Origin: Pseudoflavonifractor sp. An184 | GTDB lineage: Bacteria; Bacillota; Clostridia; Oscillospirales; Oscillospiraceae | Direction: 5' to 3' | NCBI RefSeq assembly: GCF_002160305.1 | Contig: NZ_NFKI01000012.1 | Location: 1-64,000 of the forward strand | DNA length: 64,000 nt | In this document: in pieces, positions 58,415-64,000 of the stretch | Layout: the number at the start of each line of letters is the position of its first letter | How positions within the stretch are numbered: position 1 is the stretch's first letter | Position numbers and translations under genes: made by a program | The notes under the pieces: generated by a model | Told to the model about the DNA's origin: nothing | The model's input: the letters and a program-made list of their open reading frames with translations, nothing else | Databases searched by the model: none

Positions 58415-60502
58415 TTACATGTAAAACAGCATGTCGCTGTAAGTGGGGAAGGGCCACGCCTTCCGCTCCACCAGGGTCTCCAGCTGGTCGGCCAGCTTCC
58501 GGGCGGCGGTCATGTCCTCAAAGACAACCGCGTGGAAGTAGGTCAGCCGGGCCTCGACGGCCTCCGGAGCCCCCTTCAAGTCGGCCTCCAGCTTCTCACA
58601 GGCGGCCAGCAGCCCGTCGGTCAGCTCGGAGATCCGGCCCTCTATGGTGGTCTCGTACCGGCAGGCGGAACTGCCGGCCCGGCCCAGGGCCCGGCGGGCC
58701 AGCTCCCCGGCGTAGGCGGAGGCGGCGGGCAGGATATCCCGCTTGATCATATCCGCCATGGTGTTGGCCTCGATGGACAGCACATGGCAGTAGTTCTCCA
58801 TGTGGATCTCCCGGCGGGCCTCCATCTCCTCCCTGGTGAAGATGCCGTGCTTGGTGAACAGGGCCACATTCTTCTCGGCGGTGTAGATGGGCAGGGCGTC
58901 GGCGGTGGAGGTGAGGTTGGACAGCCCGCGGCGGGCGGCCTCCTGGAGCCAGGCGTCCTCATAGCCGTTGCCGTTGAAGATGATCCGCTGATGCTGGGTG
59001 AACACCCGGCGGATGAGGGAGGCCAGGGCCTCGTTGAAGTCGTCGGCCCCCTCCAGTTCGTCGGCAAACTGCTCCAGCTCCTCGGCCATGATGGTGTTCA
59101 GGGCGATGTTGGGGCCGGCGATGGACTGGGAGGAGCCCAGCATCCGGAACTCAAACTTGTTGCCGGTGAAGGCCATGGGGGAGGTGCGGTTCCGGTCGGT
59201 GTTGTCCTGGGGGATGGGGGGCATCACGTCCACCCCCACCCGCAGGGACTTCTTGCCGGGGTCGGAGTACTCGGTGCCGTGGATGATGGACTCCACCACG
59301 GCGGTGAGCTCGTCGCCCAGGAAGATGGACACCACGGCGGGAGGAGCCTCCTGGGCCCCCAGGCGGTGGTCGTTGCCCGCGAAGGCCACGGTGGCGCGCA
59401 GGAAGTCCTGATACTCGTCCACCCCCTTCACAAAGGCGGCCAGGAACAGCAGGAAGCGGGCGTTCTGGCTGGGGGTGCTGCCCGGCTTGAACAGGTTGTC
59501 GCCGGAGTCGGTAGCCAGGGACCAGTTGTCGTGCTTGCCCGAGCCGTTGATGCCGGCAAAGGGCTTCTCATGGAGCAGGCACACCAGGCCGTGCTTCCGG
59601 GCCACCTTCTTCATCACGTCCATGGTGATCTGGTTGTGGTCGCAGGCGGTGTTGGCGTCGGTGTAGATGGGGGCCATCTCATGCTGGCAGGGGGCCACCT
59701 CGTTGTGCTTGGTCTTGGACAGGACCCCCAGCTTCCACAGCTCCCGGTCCAGATCCTGCATGTAGGCGGCCACCCGGGGCCGGATGGCGCCGAAGTAGTG
59801 GTCCTCCAGCTCCTGGCCCTTGGGGGCGGAGGCGCCGAACAGGGTGCGTCCGCACATGCGCAGGTCCATGCGCTTGGCGAAGTCCTTCTCGTCGATGAGG
59901 AAGTACTCCTGCTCGGGGCCCACCTGGGCGGTGACCCGCTTGGTGGCGGTGTCGCCGAACAGACGCAGGATGCGCACCGCCTGGCGGCTCACCTCGTCCA
60001 TGGAGCGCAGAAGGGGGGTCTTTTTATCCAGCACCTGGCCGGAGTAGGAGTAGAACACGGTGGGAATATACAGGGTGTTGTCCCGCAGGAAGGCGTAGGC
60101 GGTGGGGTCCCAGGCGGTGTAGCCCCGTGCCTCGAAGGTGGCCCGCAGGCCGCCGGAGGGGAAGGAGGAGGCGTCGGGCTCGCCCCGGACCAGCTCCTTG
60201 CCGGAGAACTCCAGCAAAACCTTGCCGCCGGGGGCGGGGGTGATAAAGCTGTCGTGCTTCTCCGCGGTGTAGCCGGTCATGGGCTGGAACCAGTGGGTGA
60301 AATGGGTGGCGCCCCGCTCAACGGCCCAGTGCTTCATGGCGTCGGCGATATCGTTGGCGATGGCCAGGTCCAGCTCTGTCTGGCTCTCAATACACTCCTT
60401 CCAGGCGCTGAAGGAATTGGAGGAGAGGTACTGCCGCATCGCGTCCTCGTTGAAGACCATGCTTCCAAACAGCTCGGTGAGATCTGTGGCTTTCGTTTCC
60501 AT
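58415..60502 (-). CDS. glnN: Glutamine synthetase type III
   Basis: 695 residues from ATG 60502 (GAAAGGAG upstream). This is the long GSIII form. It contains FQPMTGYTAEKHDSFI, TAQVGPEQEYFLIDE (metal-binding Glu), NEVAPCQHEMAPIY, NGSGKHDNWSLATDSGDNLF and AFAGNDHRLGAQEAPPAVVSIFLG. It forms glutamine from glutamate, ammonia and ATP. It is 47 nt downstream of asnB, whose enzyme consumes glutamine, and likely shares its T-box-controlled transcript. Confidence 0.96.
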   Translation of the reverse strand: METKATDLTELFGSMVFNEDAMRQYLSSNSFSAWKECIESQTELDLAIANDIADAMKHWAVERGATHFTHWFQPMTGYTAEKHDSFITPAPGGKVLLEFSGKELVRGEPDASSFPSGGLRATFEARGYTAWDPTAYAFLRDNTLYIPTVFYSYSGQVLDKKTPLLRSMDEVSRQAVRILRLFGDTATKRVTAQVGPEQEYFLIDEKDFAKRMDLRMCGRTLFGASAPKGQELEDHYFGAIRPRVAAYMQDLDRELWKLGVLSKTKHNEVAPCQHEMAPIYTDANTACDHNQITMDVMKKVARKHGLVCLLHEKPFAGINGSGKHDNWSLATDSGDNLFKPGSTPSQNARFLLFLAAFVKGVDEYQDFLRATVAFAGNDHRLGAQEAPPAVVSIFLGDELTAVVESIIHGTEYSDPGKKSLRVGVDVMPPIPQDNTDRNRTSPMAFTGNKFEFRMLGSSQSIAGPNIALNTIMAEELEQFADELEGADDFNEALASLIRRVFTQHQRIIFNGNGYEDAWLQEAARRGLSNLTSTADALPIYTAEKNVALFTKHGIFTREEMEARREIHMENYCHVLSIEANTMADMIKRDILPAASAYAGELARRALGRAGSSACRYETTIEGRISELTDGLLAACEKLEADLKGAPEAVEARLTYFHAVVFEDMTAARKLADQLETLVERKAWPFPTYSDMLFYM

Positions 60503-60549
60503 AGGGCATTCTCCTTTCATTTCATCCCGCAAGCGGGGGAATCGGTATC

Positions 60550-62133
60550 TTAAAACCCGCTGGCCCCGTAGTTGGCCAGCACCCGGGCGGAGGGGTCGTC
60601 CACATCGCAGCCCTCCCAGGAGCGGTTGGGCATCCAGAAGTCCTTGACCATTTTTGCCTGACCGGGGTAGTAGGCCTCAAACAGCTCCCGGTAGAGCAGG
60701 CTCTCCTTGGTGAAGGGAGTGGCGAAGTCGTATTTGGAGCTGAGCTGCCGGAACTCCTGGTCGGTATATTTACTCTCGGCGTACTCCTTCAGGTCGTCCA
60801 CCAGGGAGTGGCCCACCGCGTCGGAGAAGGCCGCCTTCTCCCGCCACAGGATGTCCTCGGGCAGGAGGCGGTCCCCCTCGAAGGCGTGGCGGAGGAGGTA
60901 CTTGCCCTTTCCGTAGGTGTTCACCTTCAGGGCGGGGTCCACGCCCATGACGTACTTCACAAAGTCCAGGTCGCCGAAGGGCACCCGGGCCTCGATGGAG
61001 TGGGCGCTGATGCACCGGTCGGCCCGGAGGACATCGTACATATAGAGCTCATCCACCCGCTTCTTGGCCTCCTCCTGGAAGGCGGCGGGGGAGGGAGCGA
61101 AATCGGTATACTTATAGCCGAAGAGCTCGTCGGAGATCTCCCCGGTGAGGAGGACCCGCACGTCGGTGTGCTCATGGATGGCCTTGCACACCAGGTACAT
61201 GCCCATACTGGCCCGGATGGTGGTGATGTCGTAGGTGCCCAGGGCGGCCACCACCTCGGGGAGAGCCTTCAACACATCTTCTTTTGTAATAATGACCTCG
61301 GCGTGGTCGCTGCCGATGTACTCGGCCACCTCCCGGGCGTACTTCAGATCGATGGCGTCCCCATCCATGCCGATGGCGAAGGTGCGGATCTTCTTGCCCA
61401 GAATTTTGGAAGCGATGGCGCACACCAGGCTGGAGTCCAGGCCGCCGGAGAGGAGAAAGCCCAGGGGAGCGTCCGCGTCCAGCCGCTTCTCCACCCCGGC
61501 GATGAGCTTCGTCCGGATGTTTTGGCACACGGTCTCCAGGTCGTCCTTCCGGTACACGTCCACCGTGGTCAGATCGGCGTAGCGGACGAACTCGCCGCCG
61601 GCGTAGTAGTGGCCGGGCGGGAAGGGGAACACCTCTTTGCACAGGCCGATGAGGTTCTTGGCCTCGCTGGCAAAGACCATGCCGCCGTCGTAGTCATAGC
61701 CGTAAAACAGGGGGCGGATGCCGATGGGGTCCCGGGCGGCCACCAGGGAGTCGGTCCTGCTGTCGTAGAGAATGAGGGCAAACTCCGCGTCCAGCATGGA
61801 GAACATATCCAGGCCGTACTCCCGGTACAGGGGGAGGAGCAGCTCGCAGTCGCTGCCGCTCTGGAAGGTATAGCCTTTCCCCTCCAGCTCGGTCCTGAGT
61901 TCCCGCCAGCCATACAGCTCGCCGTTGCACACCACCATGTCCCCGTCCAGGGAGAAGGGCTGCATGCCGCTCTCATCCAGGCCCATGATGGCCAGGCGGT
62001 GGAAGCACAGCCAGCCCGACGGGGTCTCCACCACGCTGGACATGTCCGGCCCCCGGGAGAGTGTCTGGTCGAAGTAGGGGAGGATCTCCTCCCTGGTTCG
62101 TGATTTTTTGGTAAAGCCCATGATTGCACACAT
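60550..62133 (-). CDS. asnB: Asparagine synthetase B (glutamine-hydrolysing)
   Basis: 527 residues from ATG 62133 (GGAGGTG upstream). Cys2 is the Ntn amidotransferase nucleophile (MCAIMGF), and SRGPDMSSVVET, VCNGELYGW and GSDCELLLPLY define the glutaminase domain. The synthetase domain has the PP-loop LGFLLSGGLDSSLVCAIAS and LLTGEISDELFGY. It uses Asp, Gln and ATP. The sequence is somewhat short of typical AsnB-large forms but complete. Confidence 0.95.
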   Translation of the reverse strand: MCAIMGFTKKSRTREEILPYFDQTLSRGPDMSSVVETPSGWLCFHRLAIMGLDESGMQPFSLDGDMVVCNGELYGWRELRTELEGKGYTFQSGSDCELLLPLYREYGLDMFSMLDAEFALILYDSRTDSLVAARDPIGIRPLFYGYDYDGGMVFASEAKNLIGLCKEVFPFPPGHYYAGGEFVRYADLTTVDVYRKDDLETVCQNIRTKLIAGVEKRLDADAPLGFLLSGGLDSSLVCAIASKILGKKIRTFAIGMDGDAIDLKYAREVAEYIGSDHAEVIITKEDVLKALPEVVAALGTYDITTIRASMGMYLVCKAIHEHTDVRVLLTGEISDELFGYKYTDFAPSPAAFQEEAKKRVDELYMYDVLRADRCISAHSIEARVPFGDLDFVKYVMGVDPALKVNTYGKGKYLLRHAFEGDRLLPEDILWREKAAFSDAVGHSLVDDLKEYAESKYTDQEFRQLSSKYDFATPFTKESLLYRELFEAYYPGQAKMVKDFWMPNRSWEGCDVDDPSARVLANYGASGF

Positions 62134-62149
62134 AATAAAAATACACCTC

Positions 62150-62548
62150 CGGATGATTTTGCAGCTGCTTCTCCCCTTCGGCCTTTTCCCCCCTCTTTGT
62201 GCTAAAAAGGGGAAGAAACTCCTCCGGGTTAGGACGAATGCTGCGCTCCGCGGTGCCACCTAACTTGCCCTCACAACCTGAGGACCACTTTTCCGGCTCT
62301 GACAAGCCATTGCGATGTAACGGTCGCCCCCGGCTCCCATACTTGCTTGCGCGTTCCGTTCGCGGCTGAGGAGTGTTCTTCCCGCGGTCTCCTGCGCGGG
62401 GCTTCCACCGTCCCCCGCTCTCTGGGGCCGAGCCTCCGCGGTACTTTTCTCCCTCAATGCCTTTGTCCGTATTGGGTGTGTCAACCTTCGCAGAAATGCA
62501 AAGAGGGCGCCGCGGCTCCCTTGCCGCAGCGCCCTTGCTGTTGATGGC
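62150..62548 (-). promoter_or_regulatory. T-box riboswitch upstream of asnB (probably tRNA-Asn)
   Basis: T-box hallmark AGGTGGCACCGCGG at 62261-62248 (minus strand) in a leader of about 400 nt. A Stem-I-like start GAGGGAGAAAAGTACCGCGG and a candidate AAC specifier at 62377-62375 (AAGAACAC) fit tRNA-Asn and the asnB product. An extra strong hairpin AAGGGCGC...GGCGCCCT precedes Stem I. I do not find a textbook terminator with U-tract after the antiterminator region. Confidence 0.82.
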
Positions 62549-62551
62549 GCT

Positions 62552-62580
62552 ATTATATGCGCCGCTTTTTGGAATGTCAA
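62552..62580 (-). promoter_or_regulatory. Promoter of the asnB-glnN operon
   Basis: Minus strand TTGACA (62580-62575), 17-nt spacer, TATAAT (62557-62552): full consensus. The stretch 62581-62705 carries nothing recognisable. Confidence 0.9.
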
Positions 62581-62705
62581 GGGGAAACCTTCAAAAAACT
62601 TTCTCTCCATTTCTATTTTAGATGCTTCCACAAAAAATTTTTGATTCCATTCTCGTCCATCTGGCAATTCCGGCGATTATGGATCTTTTGTACTTCACAT
62701 TTTTC

Positions 62706-63215
62706 TCACCCAAGGTCCTGAATGTTCATTTTGTTCAACTCGTTCTGAAAGTCCCGGCGGTTCTTGTAGTGGAGCCAGATGCCCCCCAGCACCACTGTGG
62801 GGATGTTGCCCACCAGGAACAGCAGGACCGCTGAGGGGAGCAGGTGTCGGAACATTTCTTCCTGAGCCGCTTGTTTTTCCTGGGCGTCGGGGTCGGGGTG
62901 CTGTTCGATGATGTTCCCCTCCCCGTCATAGGTAGTAATCATGCCGTTCTCTGTGATGGTTTGCTGGACTACCTGGCCGTTCTCATCAAGGGTCATGGAA
63001 CCGCCGCTGCCCGTCTGGATCAGTCCAAACGCGCCAAGACCGAATACCAGCAGCAGGCTGAACAGGAAGCTCAGGACTGGCAGAATCAGCCCCAGCCAGC
63101 GGGTCTTCCGCCTGCACAGCCACACCTGGAGGGCCACCACCAGCGCCACCGGCAGAAGAATGGAGATCAAGGCTATCAAAAGGCTGATTACTCCAAATAC
63201 AGACCACATCGCCAT
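62706..63215 (-). CDS. Hypothetical membrane protein
   Basis: 169 residues. There are three or four transmembrane segments: about 5-32, 40-65 and a C-terminal pair around VLLFLVGNIPTVVLGGIWLHY. They are separated by a soluble acidic loop (GSMTLDENGQVVQQTITENGMITTYDGEGNIIEQ). I do not recognise a catalytic motif. It starts 3 nt after the DUF2089 stop (GGAGGA ribosome-binding site), so the two form an operon and probably a functional pair. Confidence 0.75.
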   Translation of the reverse strand: MAMWSVFGVISLLIALISILLPVALVVALQVWLCRRKTRWLGLILPVLSFLFSLLLVFGLGAFGLIQTGSGGSMTLDENGQVVQQTITENGMITTYDGEGNIIEQHPDPDAQEKQAAQEEMFRHLLPSAVLLFLVGNIPTVVLGGIWLHYKNRRDFQNELNKMNIQDLG

Positions 63216-63218
63216 TTG

Positions 63219-63515
63219 TCATTCCTCCTTCGCTTTCTTATAGGCGCTGATAAGCACCTTTGCGGTGTCAAAGTCCAGCTTCTCGTTGACGGTCAGCCGC
63301 TTGATGAGGCCGATATAGGGATCGGCGGCGGTGTCCTCACTGAGTTTGATTTTCTGGATCAGACGGTCCAGCCGCAGCCGCACGGTGGGGTAGGTCACCC
63401 CATACTCCCCCGCCATCTCCTTCAACGACCCGGAGGCCAGCACAAATTTTTTGATGAACACCAGGTCCTCGTCCTCCAGTCCGGCCATCCACTCGGGCAC
63501 GGTCTCGATTGCCAT
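63219..63515 (-). CDS. DUF2089-type HTH regulator
   Basis: 98 residues from ATG 63515 (AGAGGAGGCGG upstream). The helix-turn-helix is FIKKFVLASGSLKEMAGEYGVTYPTVRLRLDRLIQKI, followed by VNEKLDFDTAKVLISAYKKAKEE. This matches the DUF2089 family, small regulators encoded next to membrane proteins. A palindrome over its own -35 box suggests autoregulation. Confidence 0.85.
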   Translation of the reverse strand: MAIETVPEWMAGLEDEDLVFIKKFVLASGSLKEMAGEYGVTYPTVRLRLDRLIQKIKLSEDTAADPYIGLIKRLTVNEKLDFDTAKVLISAYKKAKEE

Positions 63516-63543
63516 GCAGTCACCGCCTCCTCTCTGTATCTGG

Positions 63544-63580
63544 AGTATATCATTTAATTTTATTAAAGTCAATCTTTAAT
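63544..63580 (-). promoter_or_regulatory. Promoter and probable operator of the DUF2089 operon
   Basis: Minus strand TTGACT (63572-63567), 17-nt spacer, TATACT (63549-63544). An inverted repeat ATTAAAG-ATTGA-CTTTAAT (63580-63562) covers the -35 element, the place where an autorepressor would bind. Confidence 0.7.
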
Positions 63581-63682
63581 TTTGTTTTTCTTTTTATGGG
63601 AATAAAATTTTAGTAAATCAGAAGTTTCAAAGGGAATCCCGCAGAATCCTTTGCTCTCGTGCAGCTTCCGTGAGACGCAACA

Positions 63683-63711
63683 AGCCCCGCATCCAGTTGG
63701 ATGCGGGGCTG
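63683..63711. terminator. Terminator hairpin, left duplicate (29 bp)
   Basis: AGCCCCGCATCC/GGATGCGGGGCT stem, repeated exactly at 63933-63961 on the other side of repeat copy 6. Confidence 0.88.
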
Positions 63712-63932
63712 CAGCTTGTCGAAAAACCTCTGTTCAGACGAATCCGCCCGAGTGTCGGCGGGGGAGCTCGAGGGGGCGGCAGCCCGCCTCGAGTGGGATC
63801 GAATGCCCTGAATGCCTTGCTTGGCAAGGCGTTCAGCGAGCGCAGCGAGGACTTTTCCGCCGCGCAGCGGCGGGAAAGTAACGGCATTTTTGCAGGCTGT
63901 CGGAAAAGTCCTTAGACTTTTTCGACAGCCTG
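63712..63932 (-). repeat. Terminator-associated TIR element, copy 6 (complete, 221 bp)
   Basis: Starts CAGCTTGTCGAAAAACCTC and ends TTTTTCGACAGCCTG. It carries the same internal stems as copy 2 and the 40-nt terminal hairpin at 63893-63932. It is flanked by exact 29-bp duplicates of a terminator hairpin. There is no credible ORF. Confidence 0.92.
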
Positions 63933-63961
63933 AGCCCCGCATCCAGTTGGATGCGGGGCTG
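63933..63961. terminator. Terminator hairpin, right duplicate
   Basis: Exact copy of 63683-63711. It lies 23 nt downstream (minus strand) of the stop codon of the gene entering from the right edge. Confidence 0.85.
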
Positions 63962-63984
63962 AAATTGCTGTATGGGAGACGAAC

Positions 63985-64000
63985 TTACTTCGCGGCCTTG
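63985..64000 (-). CDS. 3' end of a gene running off the window
   Basis: Minus strand reads Lys-Ala-Ala-Lys-stop (TAA at 63987-63985) immediately before a terminator hairpin. Ala/Lys-rich ends are common in ribosomal and DNA-binding proteins, but nothing more can be said. Confidence 0.4.

Noticed and set aside
58412-60553. 713-codon plus-strand frame opposite glnN
   Set aside because: Gly/Val/His/Gln-rich antisense shadow of a well conserved glutamine synthetase.
1-64000. CRISPR arrays
   Set aside because: I found no series of short direct repeats with regular spacers. The only repeated sequences are the dispersed elements, the 44-bp tRNA repeat and the walR relic.

Overview
The window looks like chromosome of a GC-rich, endospore-forming, anaerobic Firmicute of the class Clostridia. 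The gene content fits an Oscillospiraceae-type gut butyrate producer (Flavonifractor/Pseudoflavonifractor/Lawsonibacter-like); the genus is inference. The evidence is a complete spoIIIAA-AH operon, a Spo0A-family regulator, yabP/yabQ, dipicolinate synthase genes, a ptb-buk butyrate module, T-box leaders, WalRK with WalI/WalH-like partners, and a type III glutamine synthetase.

Layout. 1-5.7 kb: Asp23-family gene and spoIIIA operon (minus strand) behind a clear sigma-E-type promoter. 6.1-6.9 kb: tRNA-Leu(UAG) invaded by a 667-bp insertion that carries one AT-rich orphan gene. 7.1-10.2 kb: iron uptake (feoA, feoB, a small Cys-rich FeoB partner, an HMA protein). 10.3-17.1 kb: trpEGDCFBA on the minus strand behind a Trp T-box. 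17.3-20.8 kb: Spo0A-like regulator, TSCPD protein, D,D-carboxypeptidase, ComEA-like protein. 21.0-25.7 kb: a two-component system with a GerMN lipoprotein, then yabP-yabQ-divIC-S1 protein. 25.9-34.8 kb: amidohydrolase, hpf, XRE regulator facing a MacB/FtsX-type ABC transporter, acyltransferase, VOC protein, birA. 34.9-39.2 kb: dpaA-dpaB, cytidylate-kinase-like protein, NhaD-type transporter. 39.5-44.2 kb: aldo/keto reductase, an unusual SLH-anchored protein with two glutamine-amidotransferase-like domains, infC-rpmI-rplT. 44.3-49.9 kb: walR-walK-walH-walI and a NUDIX hydrolase, with repeats and a gene relic between walR and walK. 50.1-54.8 kb: DUF1292 gene, probable 6S RNA, PrsA-type foldase, and a three-gene SpoIID/peptidoglycan-binding operon. 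54.9-58.1 kb: Fe-S aldo/keto reductase and ptb-buk. 58.4-62.6 kb: asnB-glnN behind a probable Asn T-box. 62.7-63.5 kb: DUF2089 regulator and membrane protein.

The most striking unexplained feature is a family of about 220-bp non-coding elements present six times (1-181, 18572-18791, 27864-28083, 36469-36656, 58176-58355, 63712-63932). They have imperfect terminal inverted repeats (CAGGCTGTCG / CAGCTTGTCG type) and sit against intrinsic-terminator stem-loops. In two copies the whole 29-30 bp terminator hairpin is present as an exact duplicate on both sides, like a target-site duplication. A diverged copy keeps its internal stems through compensatory changes, so folding appears to be selected. 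I read this as a terminator-targeting mobile element whose mobility source is not in the window.

Other leads are the tRNA-Leu insertion, in which the old tRNA promoter now reads into a cargo gene and the tRNA was rebuilt downstream; the Spo0A homologue with Glu at the phospho-acceptor position; and the relic walR 3' end, whose differences from the intact gene are almost all synonymous.
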